Source: WHSW01 sp963742205 (GTDB lineage: Bacteria; Actinomycetota; Thermoleophilia; Solirubrobacterales; 70-9). Taken from it: a stretch of DNA of 64,000 nt. Both the position numbers and the translations under genes were made by a program. The notes below the pieces were generated by a model. That model saw nothing but the letters and a program-made list of their open reading frames with translations. It was not told the DNA's origin and made no database searches. The stretch covers positions 372,001 through 436,000 of the forward strand of contig CAVUKZ010000004.1 of NCBI GenBank assembly GCA_963742205.1, in the 5' to 3' direction. Shown here in pieces: positions 16,376 to 24,535 of this stretch; position 1 is the first letter of the stretch; every line of letters starts with the position of its first letter.

Positions 16376-17605
16376 ATGCCGAGCGCGCCGATCAACTACC
16401 GCCCGTTCAGACACCGCCTCGCGGTCGCGTTTGCCGTGCTCGCAGGCGCCCTGGCGGTCGCGCTCGCGGACGGTCCGAACACCAGCGCGCAGACCGCGCA
16501 ACTCGACCAGGTCCGCGCCCAGCAGGACCAGGTCCGTGCCCAGCTCGCGGAGCAGAACGCCGCCGTCGACTCGCTCCTCGGGCAGGTCTCTGCGCTGCGT
16601 CAGCGTGAGGACGCGGTCGCGGCCGAGCTCGCCAAGCAGGAGGAGAAGCTCGCTGCGGCGAGGAACGACCTCGCCGACGCGCGGGACGCGCTGGCGCAGA
16701 CCAAGCGGCGCCTGACGAGCGCGCTCGGCGAGCTCGAGCAACTGCTCGTCTCGATCTACCGCAACGGCGAGCCCGACGCCGCGATGCTGCTCCTGGACTC
16801 TCAGGACGTCGACGACCTGACCACCAGGTCGCTGTACCTCGAGCGCATCCAGGACTACCAGAGCGGCGTCGTCGGCCGGGTGCGCAACCTGCGAGCCGCG
16901 GCGAGCGCTCACGTCGACGAGGTCGAGACCTCGGTCTCGCGGATGGAGGACGCCCGCGCGGCGATCGCCGAGCGCCAGCAGACATTGGCGGCCTCCCGGG
17001 CGACGCTCGAGGAGCGCGAGTCCGCGCTGCGCGCCGCGCAGGACCGCCGCCGCGGCCAGCTCGCCGACCTGCAGGGCCAGGCGCAGAGCCTGGTCGAGGC
17101 CCTGTCGAAGCCCGACCCGGCGCCAGCTCCGGCAGCCGAGCCCGACGCGGCGCCGACCGCGGACACCTCCGCGGCTCCTGCCGAGCAGGTCGCCGCCCCG
17201 AGCGGCTCGCAGGCAACGCTGAACCCCGACGGCACCGCAACCGCCCCGGCGGACGCCCCCGAGGCGGTCAAGGGCGCGATCGCCGCCGGGAACCAGATCA
17301 CGAACACGCCGTACGTGTACGGCGGCGGCCACGGCTCGTTCGAGTCCAGCGGCTACGACTGCTCGGGCTCGGTGAGCTTCGCGCTGCACGGCGGCGGCCT
17401 GCTCTCCGCGCCGCTCGATTCGACGGGCTTCATGACCTGGGGCGATCCCGGGCCCGGCCAGTGGATCACGGTCTATTCGAACCCGGGCCACGCCTACATG
17501 GAGATCGCCGGCATCCGCTTCGACACCTCCGGGGCGCCGCCGCGCTGGCAGACATCGCTGCGCGACTCGTCCGGCTTCGTCGCCACCCACCCGCCCGGCT
17601 ACTAA
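16376..17605 (+). CDS. Secreted coiled-coil NlpC/P60-like peptidoglycan hydrolase
   Basis: 409 residues. A signal peptide (HRLAVAFAVLAGALAVALA, residues about 12-30) precedes a long coiled coil (residues about 40-245) full of Gln, Ala, Glu and Arg, with the LLVSIYRNGEPDAAMLLLDSQD segment common to RipA/PcsB-like proteins. A Pro/Ala-rich linker leads to a C-terminal domain with YVYGGGHGSFESSGYDCSGSVSFALHGGG, where the Cys is the NlpC/P60 nucleophile, and GHAYMEIAGIRFDTSG with the catalytic His. The coiled coil probably holds the enzyme inactive until engaged by a division partner. Acts outside the membrane on cell-wall peptides. Confidence 0.82.
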   Translation: MPSAPINYRPFRHRLAVAFAVLAGALAVALADGPNTSAQTAQLDQVRAQQDQVRAQLAEQNAAVDSLLGQVSALRQREDAVAAELAKQEEKLAAARNDLADARDALAQTKRRLTSALGELEQLLVSIYRNGEPDAAMLLLDSQDVDDLTTRSLYLERIQDYQSGVVGRVRNLRAAASAHVDEVETSVSRMEDARAAIAERQQTLAASRATLEERESALRAAQDRRRGQLADLQGQAQSLVEALSKPDPAPAPAAEPDAAPTADTSAAPAEQVAAPSGSQATLNPDGTATAPADAPEAVKGAIAAGNQITNTPYVYGGGHGSFESSGYDCSGSVSFALHGGGLLSAPLDSTGFMTWGDPGPGQWITVYSNPGHAYMEIAGIRFDTSGAPPRWQTSLRDSSGFVATHPPGY

Positions 17606-17659
17606 GCGGGCGCCACCTCGGCCGGGGGGTGAATCGCCGCTCGTTGGCGCATTGAGCAC

Positions 17660-18571
17660 ATGGTGTGTGCTCAAGTCGACAAGCGGCTAAACGCGATCGC
17701 GGGCAGGCAGCACGGCGTGGTGACCCGCCGCCAGTTGCTCACGCTGGGGATGACCGCACGCCAGATCGGGTGGCGGCTCCGAGGAGGGGGAGCTCCGATC
17801 CCTCCACCGTGGCGTCTACCTCATCGGCCCGACGATCCCGGAGCACGCCAGCGAGATGGCCGCGGTGCTCGCATGCGGGCCGACCGCCCAGGTGAGCCAC
17901 GATCCGCCGCCCACCTCTACGGCCTCCTGCCCTACCCAGCCAAGCCCAGCCTCGTCCACGTGACCGTCACCGAGAGTCACTCACGCCGGCGTCGCGGCAT
18001 CGATCTCCATCGCACCACGGCGCTCGCCCGACATGAGTGCCGCGAGCGCGACGGGATCCCGGTGACCGCCCCGATCCGCACGTTGATCGACTTCGCTGCG
18101 AGAGCGGGCGCGGACCTGCTCGAGCGGGCGGTAGCCGAGGCCTTCGCCCTGCGTCTGGCGGGCCGCGGACAGATCCTGCGCGAGCTCGACCGCGTCGGCC
18201 CGCGCCCCGGGACCCCGGCTCTGCGTCGGATGCTCGACGGCGGGCCGAAGCGCACGCGCTCGCAGCCGGAGCGGAAACTGCTGCGGCTCATCCGCGCCGC
18301 CGGCCTTCCCGAACCGGAGACCAACGTGCGAATCGGGCGCTGGGAGGTGGACTTTCTGTGGCGAGAAGCGGGGCTTGTGCTCGAGGTCGACGCGTACTCC
18401 ACCCATTCATCACCGCGGGCGTTCGAGCGCGATCGCCGTAAGACCGCCGAGCTACAGGACCTCGGGGCGTCGGTGCACCGCGTGACTCCCGACCAGCTCG
18501 ATCTCGAGGCGCCGCTCGCGATCGCACGTATCCGCCGCGCGCTTGCCGACCCGGACAACTCCGGCGTCTGA
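17660..18571 (+). CDS. AbiEi-like / DUF559 endonuclease-fold protein with compensated frameshift
   Basis: About 303 residues. The N-terminus (RQHGVVTRRQLLTLGMTARQIGWRLR) is an AbiEi-type winged helix; the C-terminus (ETNVRIGRWEVDFLWREAGLVLEVDAYSTH, then FERDRRKTAELQDLGASVHRVTPDQL) is a DUF559/Vsr-like PD-(D/E)xK fold with D and ExD in place. Between bases 17786 and 17900 the translation is foreign to the family; shifting frame by one there restores GELRSLHRGVYLIG and AAVLACGPTAQVSH. An extra G in the run 17786-17790 and a missing base near 17900 explain it. These proteins are abundant in actinobacteria; function is unknown, possibly nucleic-acid related. Confidence 0.7.
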   Translation: MVCAQVDKRLNAIAGRQHGVVTRRQLLTLGMTARQIGWRLRGGGAPIPPPWRLPHRPDDPGARQRDGRGARMRADRPGEPRSAAHLYGLLPYPAKPSLVHVTVTESHSRRRRGIDLHRTTALARHECRERDGIPVTAPIRTLIDFAARAGADLLERAVAEAFALRLAGRGQILRELDRVGPRPGTPALRRMLDGGPKRTRSQPERKLLRLIRAAGLPEPETNVRIGRWEVDFLWREAGLVLEVDAYSTHSSPRAFERDRRKTAELQDLGASVHRVTPDQLDLEAPLAIARIRRALADPDNSGV

Positions 18572-18626
18572 GATTGGACCGAGCCGCGGGCGGCGGGTTG
18601 CCCCGCCCTCTCTATGCTTGATCGCG

Positions 18627-19514
18627 GTGGCGGAACGAGCGACATTCCGGGTCAAGCGCGGCCTCGCGGAGATGCTCAAGGGCGGCGTGATCATGGACGT
18701 GGTCACGGCCGCGGAGGCCAGGATCGCCGAGGAGGCGGGGGCCGTCGCGGTGATGGCTCTGGAGCGCGTACCCGCGGACATTCGCCGCGACGGTGGCGTG
18801 GCGCGGATGAGCGACCCGGCGATGATCGAGGAGATCAAGGAGGCGGTCTCGATCCCGGTGATGGCGAAGGCGCGGATCGGCCACTTCGCCGAGGCTCAGG
18901 TGCTTCAGGCCCTCGAGATCGACTACATCGACGAGTCCGAGGTCCTGACCCCGGCCGACGAGTCCAACCACATCGACAAGCACGCCTTCGAGACCCCGTT
19001 CGTCTGCGGCGCCACGAACCTCGGCGAGGCGCTCCGCCGGATCGGCGAGGGGGCGGCGATGATCCGCTCCAAGGGCGAGGCGGGCACCGGCAACATCGTC
19101 GAGGCCGTCCGCCACCTGCGCGAGATCGTCGGCGGCATCCGGCAGCTCGGCACGCTGCGCCGCGAGGAGCTGCCCGCAATGGCCAAGGACCTGCGGGCGC
19201 CGATCGACGTCGTCGAGGAGGTCGCCGATCTCGGCTGGCTCCCGGTGCCGCTGTTCTGCGCCGGAGGCATCGCGACCCCGGCCGACGCAGCGCTGACGAT
19301 GCAGCTCGGGGCGGAGGGCAACTTCGTCGGCTCAGGAATCTTCAAGTCCGGCGACCCGGAGCGGATGGCGCGGGCGATCGTCGAGGCGACGACGCACTTT
19401 GGCGACCCCGAGCGGGTCGCGGCCGCGTCCACGGGCCTCGGCGCCGCGATGCGCGGCGACGACATCGCCGAGCTCGCCGCCCAGGGCGAGTTGTTGCAGC
19501 AGCGCGGGTCCTGA
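18627..19514 (+). CDS. pdxS: Pyridoxal 5'-phosphate synthase, synthase subunit PdxS
   Basis: 295 residues from GTG 18627. The PdxS TIM barrel is unmistakable: LKGGVIMDVVTAAEARIAEEAGAVAVMALE, the catalytic Lys in MAKARIGHF, DYIDESEVLTPADE, the second reactive Lys in MIRSKGEAGTGN, and FCAGGIATPADAA with GNFVGSGIFKS binding phosphate. It condenses ribose 5-phosphate, glyceraldehyde 3-phosphate and ammonia to make vitamin B6 cofactor (DXP-independent route). Length is normal for the family. The next gene, the glutaminase subunit pdxT, begins directly at the base after its stop, so the two subunits are made in step. Confidence 0.96.
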   Translation: MAERATFRVKRGLAEMLKGGVIMDVVTAAEARIAEEAGAVAVMALERVPADIRRDGGVARMSDPAMIEEIKEAVSIPVMAKARIGHFAEAQVLQALEIDYIDESEVLTPADESNHIDKHAFETPFVCGATNLGEALRRIGEGAAMIRSKGEAGTGNIVEAVRHLREIVGGIRQLGTLRREELPAMAKDLRAPIDVVEEVADLGWLPVPLFCAGGIATPADAALTMQLGAEGNFVGSGIFKSGDPERMARAIVEATTHFGDPERVAAASTGLGAAMRGDDIAELAAQGELLQQRGS

Positions 19515-20141
19515 GTGGGCCTGGCATTCGGCGACGGGGGCAGCGACCCGCGCCTGCGCGTCGGCGTGCTTGCCAGCCAGGGTGACTTCGCGGCCCACGC
19601 GCGGATGCTGCGAGAGCTCGGCGCCGACGCCGTCGAGGTGCGCACGCCTGACGCCCTCGACGCCCTCGACGCCCTCGTGATCCCCGGCGGCGAGTCCACG
19701 ACGATCGCCAAGGCGATCGAGCGCGACGGACTGGAGCCGGCGCTGCGCGCCCACGTCGACGCGGGTCGTCCCGTACTTGGTACCTGCGCCGGGATGATCC
19801 TCTGCGACCGCGAGCACCTCGGGTTCGTCGACGTCAGCTGCCGTCGCAACGCCTTCGGGCGCCAGATCGCAAGCTTCGAGGTCGATCTCACGCTCGAGGG
19901 GATCGGACCGGAGCCGCTGCGGGCTGTGTTCATCCGCGCCCCCTGGGTCGAGCGGGTCGGCGACGGCGTGCAGGTCCTGGCGGAGGTCGACGGACACCCG
20001 GTGGCTGTGGGCACCGACCGGTTTCTGCTGTGCGCGTTTCACCCCGAGCTCACCGAGGACTCGCGGGTACACGCGCTGTTGATGGCGATGGCAACGGCGG
20101 TCCGCCGAGACGCGGCGTCCGCGGAGGAAGGAGTGAGATGA
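19515..20141 (+). CDS. pdxT: Pyridoxal 5'-phosphate synthase, glutaminase subunit PdxT
   Basis: 208 residues from GTG 19515. Class I glutamine amidotransferase features of PdxT are present: VGVLASQGDFAAHARMLRELGA, the LVIPGGESTTIAKAI oxyanion segment, the nucleophile Cys in LGTCAGMILC, SCRRNAFGRQIASFE, VFIRAPWVE and the His-Glu pair in AFHPELTED. It releases ammonia from glutamine and channels it to PdxS. A 10-residue N-terminal extension precedes the usual start; an internal start near the RVGVLASQG strand is possible. It starts immediately after the pdxS stop and its own stop overlaps the ATG of the peptidase gene. Confidence 0.95.
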   Translation: MGLAFGDGGSDPRLRVGVLASQGDFAAHARMLRELGADAVEVRTPDALDALDALVIPGGESTTIAKAIERDGLEPALRAHVDAGRPVLGTCAGMILCDREHLGFVDVSCRRNAFGRQIASFEVDLTLEGIGPEPLRAVFIRAPWVERVGDGVQVLAEVDGHPVAVGTDRFLLCAFHPELTEDSRVHALLMAMATAVRRDAASAEEGVR

Positions 20142-21241
20142 GCGATCCCAGAGTTGACAACCTCGCCCGGATCCTGGTCGGCTACTCGACCAAGGTGGGA
20201 CCGGGCGACACGTGCCTGATCGAGGGCCCGTCGGCCGCCGAGCCGCTGATCGCCGCGATCTACCGGGAGGTGCTGGAAGCCGGCGGGCTGGCGGCTGTCT
20301 CGCTCAGCTTCGACGGCCAACAGGCCGCCTACTTCAAGTACGCCACCGACGACCAGCTCGAGTGGATCTCACCGCTGGCGCGCTGGGGAGCCGAGGAGTC
20401 GGACTGCCGGATCGCGATCTGGGCCGACACGAACACCCGCGAGCTCTCCAACGTGCCCCCGGAGCGCCAGACGGTCCGCCGCGCCGCCACCCGCGAGCTG
20501 CTCCAGACGATGATGCGGCGCGCCTCCGAGGGCGAGCATCGGTGGGTGGGGACCATGTATCCGACCAACGCCCACGCGGCGGACGCCGAGATGAGCCTCG
20601 CCGACTTCGAGGACTTCTACTACCGCGCCTGCCTCGCCGACGATCCCGACCCGCTCGGCGCCTGGAACCGCGCCTCCGAGGAATGCCGCCGCCTCGCCGA
20701 GTGGATCGAGGGCCGCGAGCAGGTCCGCATCGTCGCCGACGGCACCGACCTGACCCTTGGGATCGCCGGGCGCCACTTCATCCCCTGTGACGGTGAGCAC
20801 AACATGCCCGACGGCGAGTTCTTCACGGGCCCGATCGAGGACTCGGTGGAGGGCGAGGTCACCTTCCACCTGCCGGCGACGATCGGGGGCCGAGAGGTCG
20901 CCGGCGTACGGCTGCGCTTCGAAGCGGGCAAGGTCGTCGACGCCACCGCCGAACGCGGTGAGCAGTACCTGATCAGCATGCTCGACACGGACGAGGGAGC
21001 TCGGCGCCTCGGCGAGCTTGGGATCGGGACCAACTTCGGCATCGAGCATGGGACGCGCTCGATCCTGCTCGACGAGAAGATCGGCGGCACGGTGCACCTC
21101 GCCGTCGGGGCTAGCTATCCCGAATCCGGTGGGATCAACGAGAGCGCCGTCCACACTGACCTCGTCTGCGACCTCCGCCGCGGAGGGAAGCTGGAGGTGG
21201 ACGGCGAAGTCCTCCAGCAGGATGGCGCCTTTGCCGTCTGA
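20138..21241 (+). CDS. M29 family aminopeptidase
   Basis: 367 residues from ATG 20138, overlapping the pdxT stop by four bases. It matches the thermophilic aminopeptidase T/AmpS family (M29): DNLARILVGYSTKVGPGDTCLIEG at the N-terminus, a central SLADFEDFYYRACLAD, and the metal-binding C-terminal half with MPDGEFFTGPIEDSVEGEV, LGELGIGTNFGIEHGTRSIL-type sequence, GGTVHLAVGASYPESGG and ESAVHTDLVCDL. Metal ligands in the family are Glu, His and Asp residues located in these motifs. It removes N-terminal residues from peptides in the cytoplasm. Coupling to pdxST is probably only co-expression. Confidence 0.88.
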   Translation: MSDPRVDNLARILVGYSTKVGPGDTCLIEGPSAAEPLIAAIYREVLEAGGLAAVSLSFDGQQAAYFKYATDDQLEWISPLARWGAEESDCRIAIWADTNTRELSNVPPERQTVRRAATRELLQTMMRRASEGEHRWVGTMYPTNAHAADAEMSLADFEDFYYRACLADDPDPLGAWNRASEECRRLAEWIEGREQVRIVADGTDLTLGIAGRHFIPCDGEHNMPDGEFFTGPIEDSVEGEVTFHLPATIGGREVAGVRLRFEAGKVVDATAERGEQYLISMLDTDEGARRLGELGIGTNFGIEHGTRSILLDEKIGGTVHLAVGASYPESGGINESAVHTDLVCDLRRGGKLEVDGEVLQQDGAFAV

Positions 21242-21272
21242 GCGGCGTTAGGCGTGGACGAAAGGAGTACTG

Positions 21273-21842
21273 ATGAAGGTTCTAAAGCGGACGCGAGTCT
21301 GGTTACTCGCGCCCCTGACCCTGGTGGTCGCGGCGCTGGTCGTACCGGCGGCGATCGCCGACCCGGTAACCGGCGGCAAGACCGTGCTCAAGTTCGATCA
21401 GGCGACCGGTGAGGGCTTCGCCGACATGAGCATCGGGATCGACACCACCGGAGCCGCGAAGAGCGGCAAGCATGGCTTCAACTTCCCGATCAAGGGCGGC
21501 GACATCAAGACGGGCCCGAAGGGCACGATCGACCATCGCGGCGGCCTCGCGTTCTTCACCGAGGGCGGCCCAGGCGTGAAGTTCACGAAGTTCACGATCA
21601 AGATCGGCAAGAACAAGACGAAGCTGTTCGCGAAGTCCGGCGGGGCCGAGGTCCGGTTCATCGACCTCGATCTCTCCGACGCGACGATCGGCGGCAGCTC
21701 CGGCACCAACCTGAAGATCAAGGGCGCGGACGCGACGTTGGCCAAGGCCGGCGCCGAGGTGCTGTCCGACACCTTCAACTTCCCGTTCCGCAAGGGGATC
21801 CCCCTCGGAACGGTGACGGTGAAGGCCGCACTCACCACCTAG
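21273..21842 (+). CDS. Secreted protein of unknown function, HtaA-like
   Basis: 189 residues with AAAGGAG seven bases before ATG 21273. Residues 1-29 are a clear signal peptide (KRTRVWLLAPLTLVVAALVV, then PAAIADP). The mature protein is rich in Gly, Lys and beta-forming segments, with FNFPIKGGDIKTGPKGTIDHRGGLAF and a later FIDLDLSDATIGGSSGTN. The GxxxHxGGLxF pattern is reminiscent of HtaA/Rib-type secreted actinobacterial domains that bind haem, but I cannot confirm the family. A strong terminator follows 23 bases after the stop, so it is a single transcription unit or the end of the pdxS operon. Confidence 0.6.
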   Translation: MKVLKRTRVWLLAPLTLVVAALVVPAAIADPVTGGKTVLKFDQATGEGFADMSIGIDTTGAAKSGKHGFNFPIKGGDIKTGPKGTIDHRGGLAFFTEGGPGVKFTKFTIKIGKNKTKLFAKSGGAEVRFIDLDLSDATIGGSSGTNLKIKGADATLAKAGAEVLSDTFNFPFRKGIPLGTVTVKAALTT

Positions 21843-21864
21843 CGCGACACACTGTGGACTCGAG

Positions 21865-21896
21865 TTGCGCGGCCGCTCGAACGGCCGCGCAACTTC
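21865..21896 (+). terminator. Rho-independent terminator
   Basis: Perfect 11-base inverted repeat: TTGCGCGGCCG (21865-21875), six-base loop CTCGAA, CGGCCGCGCAA (21882-21892), followed by CTTCTTG. It sits 23 bases behind the secreted-protein gene and should end its transcript. Confidence 0.8.
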
Positions 21897-21944
21897 TTGT
21901 CCCGCGCGCTGTTGTAGGTCTGCGCGCCGCGCCACCGGCTTGTG

Positions 21945-22084
21945 CCAGGGGGCGCTCAGGGGGTTACAAAACGGCGCCATTAAAGGGATGCCGACGCCGA
22001 TTGCCGCGGCCGGACCTCGGGGGTCCGGTCGCGGCCGGCGCTTGAATAAAGCGCGCCACGTCCTCCGCTCTCGCTCGAATCAAT
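21945..22084 (+). ncRNA. Candidate structured noncoding RNA upstream of yebC
   Basis: A 300-base gene-free stretch contains several stable helices in order: a possible 5-base closing pair near 21951 and 21974-21978, a 14-base-pair stem 22003-22016 with 22022-22035 (one G-T pair, loop TCGGG), and a 6-base-pair stem 22038-22043 with 22049-22054. A true terminator follows directly (22085-22112). The order helices-then-terminator just before a gene could be a riboswitch-type leader or a separate small RNA. I could not match it to a known class; the strand is inferred from the T-run of the terminator. Confidence 0.35.
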
Positions 22085-22112
22085 TGTCCGCGGCATTGCC
22101 GCGGACATTCTT
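22085..22112 (+). terminator. Rho-independent terminator upstream of yebC
   Basis: TGTCCGCGGC (22085-22094), three-base loop ATT, GCCGCGGACA (22098-22107), then TTCTTTTT. It is a perfect 10-base-pair stem with a T-run, placed 79 bases before the yebC start, with no coding gene ending just before it, so it must close an RNA that begins after the previous terminator at 21896 or attenuate yebC. Confidence 0.75.
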
Positions 22113-22190
22113 TTTCTGCTTCCGCGTCCGGGCGTGCGCGGCGTGGGCCTGGCTTTCCTCGACTCGATGGCCTTCCTAGAATCGATAGTT

Positions 22191-22943
22191 ATGTCCGGGC
22201 ACTCCAAGTGGGCTTCGATCAAGCACAAGAAGGCGGCGACCGACGCCAAGCGCGGTCAGCTGTTTACGAAGCTTGCGCGCGCGATCGCCATCGCGGCGCG
22301 TGAGGGCGGGGGAGACCCCGACTCCAACTTCACCCTCGCCGCGGCGATCGAGAAGGCGAAGGGCTACTCGATGCCCAAGGACAACATCGAGCGGGCGATC
22401 GCGAGGGGCACGGGCGAGGGCAGCGGCGACGAGCAGATCGAGCGCGTCGTCTACGAGGGCTACGGCCCCGGCGGCGCCGCCCTGCTGGTGGAGGCGCTGA
22501 CCGACAACCGCAACCGCACGGGCTCGGAGGTGCGTCACGCCTTCGACCGCCACAACGGCAACCTCGGCGAGCCCGGCTCGGTCGCCTGGCAGTTCGAGAA
22601 GAAGGGCGTGATCGTGGTCGACGGCGAGCGCTACTCCGAGGACGATCTCCTGGGCGCAATCGACGCGGGCGCCGAGGACGTCGCGCCGGACGGCGACGTG
22701 CTGAAGCTGACGATGCCCCCGGCCGCGCTCGCGGACGTGCGGGCGGCGCTCGAGGCCGACGGGGTCGAGATCGAGTCCGCCGAGCTGTCGATGGAGCCGA
22801 ACGCGGTGGTGGAGATTGCCAACGAGAGCGAGGCGCGTGCGCTGGTGCGGCTGATGGAGTCGCTCGACGACCACGACGACGTGGAGGCCGTGCACGCCAA
22901 CTTCGACATCCCCGAGGCGCTGCTCGAGCAGGTCGCGGCCTAG
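22191..22943 (+). CDS. yebC: YebC/PmpR family protein
   Basis: 250 residues from ATG 22191. The family signature starts the protein (MSGHSKWASIKHKKAATDAK) and continues with RGQLFTKLARAIAIAAREGG, GYSMPKDNIERAIARGTG, YEGYGPGGAALLVEALTDNRNRT and SEVRHAFDRHNGNLGEPGSVAW. YebC proteins were called transcriptional regulators; recent work shows that members help ribosomes through difficult peptide stretches. The gene sits upstream of ruvC-ruvA-ruvB, an arrangement common in bacteria, though here two minus-strand acetyltransferase genes are inserted between. Confidence 0.95.
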   Translation: MSGHSKWASIKHKKAATDAKRGQLFTKLARAIAIAAREGGGDPDSNFTLAAAIEKAKGYSMPKDNIERAIARGTGEGSGDEQIERVVYEGYGPGGAALLVEALTDNRNRTGSEVRHAFDRHNGNLGEPGSVAWQFEKKGVIVVDGERYSEDDLLGAIDAGAEDVAPDGDVLKLTMPPAALADVRAALEADGVEIESAELSMEPNAVVEIANESEARALVRLMESLDDHDDVEAVHANFDIPEALLEQVAA

Positions 22944-22944
22944 G

Positions 22945-23440
22945 TCATCCGAGCCGCTTCGCGAGCCCCAGGGTCGGAAGTCCGAACGCCTCGTAGGTGC
23001 CGCTGCGGCCGTCGCGCTCCCAGCCGTGCGCGAGGTAGAAGCCGAGCGCCGGCGCGCCGGCGAGCACGGTGAGCGTCGCTCGCTCCCAGCCCTGGTCGCG
23101 CATCCAGTCCTCCGCCCGCGTGGCGAGCCGCCCGCCGATCCCGCCCCCGTGGCAACGTGGCTCCACGAACAGCGAGGCGAGGTGTCCGCTCACCGGCGGC
23201 TCCTCCTTGCCCGGCAGTGGCGACCGAGGCGCCGACGATGGCCCCGTCGACGTCGCAGGCGACGTCGCACCAGAGCCCCTCCTCGGCGAGGTCCTGGGCC
23301 CAGACTCGGAGCTCGGATTGGCGCCAGCCGGAGGGCAGCTCCCACCCGGGCGGGGCCCAGTCGGCCGTCAGCGCATCGCAGCGAACGACGATGTCGACCA
23401 CGGCCTCGATGTCCTCGGCGGCGAGCGGGCGGAAGCGCAT
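22945..23440 (-). CDS. GNAT acetyltransferase, broken by a single-base frameshift
   Basis: The N-terminal half (MRFRPLAAEDIEAVVDIVVR from ATG 23440, to GAIVGASVATAG) and the C-terminal half (HLASLFVEPRCHGGGIGGRLATRAEDWM, then LTVLAGAPALGFYLAHGWERDG) are in different frames. Removing one base from the CCC run at 23210-23212 joins them into a normal 165-residue GNAT with motif A (EPRCHGGGIGGRL) binding acetyl-CoA and motif B at the end. The frameshift may be an assembly error, since both halves are well conserved. Acceptor substrate unknown. Tail to tail with yebC, 1 base apart. Confidence 0.65.
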
Positions 23441-23451
23441 CCGGCGCCCGG

Positions 23452-23934
23452 CTAGAGCTCGCGGAAGTAGATCAGCGCGTCCTGCTCGGCGTCGATCGCC
23501 CGCGGGACCCGCCCGATCTCCCGAAAGCCCGCCGCCTCCCAGAGCCGGCGCGCGGGGTTGCGCTCGAAGACCAGGTTGAACATCATCGCCGCGTAGTTGA
23601 GCTCGCGGGCCTCGTTCAGCGACCGGTCGAGCAGGGCGCGGCCGACGCCGCGCCCGCGGGCCGAGGTCGGCACCAGGTAGCCCGCGTTCGCGATCGACGA
23701 GCCGCGGCCCGCGTAGTTGGGGCGCACGTAGCAGCAGCCCGCGAAGCTGCCCTCGAGCTCGGCGACCAGGACCCGGTCGTTGCCGTCGATCCACACCGCC
23801 CTGGTGTCGGTGAGGCTCACCGGCGGCACGACCGGAAACGAGCCGCCCTCGGCGACGGCCTCCTCGTAGGCCATATGGATGTCGAGCTCGTCCGCGAGTC
23901 GCAGCCCGCGGATCTCGATCTCGGCCTCCGTCAT
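23452..23934 (-). CDS. GNAT family N-acetyltransferase
   Basis: 160 residues from ATG 23934 (MTEAEIEIRGLRLADELDIH). GNAT motifs: GCCYVRPNYAGRGSSIANAGYLV with VPTSARGRGVGRALLDRSLNEA (motif A, acetyl-CoA pyrophosphate binding, residues about 92-112) and MFNLVFERNPARRLWEAAGFREIGRVP (motif B). The overall order is close to RimI-like and phosphinothricin-type acetyltransferases, but the acceptor is unknown. It lies just upstream of the other GNAT (11-base gap), probably in one operon, and is divergent from ruvC. Confidence 0.8.
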   Translation of the reverse strand: MTEAEIEIRGLRLADELDIHMAYEEAVAEGGSFPVVPPVSLTDTRAVWIDGNDRVLVAELEGSFAGCCYVRPNYAGRGSSIANAGYLVPTSARGRGVGRALLDRSLNEARELNYAAMMFNLVFERNPARRLWEAAGFREIGRVPRAIDAEQDALIYFREL

Positions 23935-24013
23935 CGCCCGCCTAGCATCGCGCCTGAGCGCCGGGGATGCCACCTCGGGGAGGCGTCCGGGGGTATGCGC
24001 AGAATCAGTACGA

Positions 24014-24535
24014 GTGATCCTCGTCATGGGCATAGACCCGGGCGTGGCGAATACTGGTTTCGGTGTCGTCCGGATCGCCGGAGGGCAGATGACCGCCGTC
24101 GATGGCGGCGTCGTCGAATCCCAGAGTGACGCCCCGCTGGAGAGCCGGCTCGCGTCCATCCACGCCGAGCTCGAAAAGCTGATCGCCTGGCACGAGCCGG
24201 CGGCCGTCGCGCTCGAGGACCTCTACTTCAACAAGAACGCCCGCTCCGCCCAGGCGGTGGCCCAGGCCCGCGGCGTCGTGATGCTGGCGGCCGGACAGCG
24301 GGGAATCCGGTGCTTCGACTACACGCCGCAGGCGGTCAAGATGGCTGTCTGCGGCAGCGGCGCAGCGCCCAAGCGCCAGGTGCAGGAGATGGTCGGCGCG
24401 CTGCTCGGGCTCGCCCGCCCGCCGGAATCCGATCACACGGCGGACGCGCTCGCGGTTGCGATCTGCCACGCGGGCCACGCCCGCGCACACAGCGCAACGG
24501 AGGCCGCGCTGCAGCGGCCGGTGCCCGTCGGATGA
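24014..24535 (+). CDS. ruvC: Crossover junction endodeoxyribonuclease RuvC
   Basis: 173 residues from GTG 24014 (ATG 24026 is four codons later). RuvC active-site acids are in place: Asp in MGIDPGVANTGFGVV, Glu in VALEDLYFNKNARSAQAV, and the Asp pair in ESDHTADALAVAICHA. The FDYTPQAVKMAVCGSGAAPKRQVQEMV stretch (residues about 101-127) contacts the junction. RuvC dimers cut Holliday junctions after RuvAB-driven migration. First gene of an overlapping ruvC-ruvA-ruvB operon (ATGA overlap with ruvA). Confidence 0.96.
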   Translation: MILVMGIDPGVANTGFGVVRIAGGQMTAVDGGVVESQSDAPLESRLASIHAELEKLIAWHEPAAVALEDLYFNKNARSAQAVAQARGVVMLAAGQRGIRCFDYTPQAVKMAVCGSGAAPKRQVQEMVGALLGLARPPESDHTADALAVAICHAGHARAHSATEAALQRPVPVG

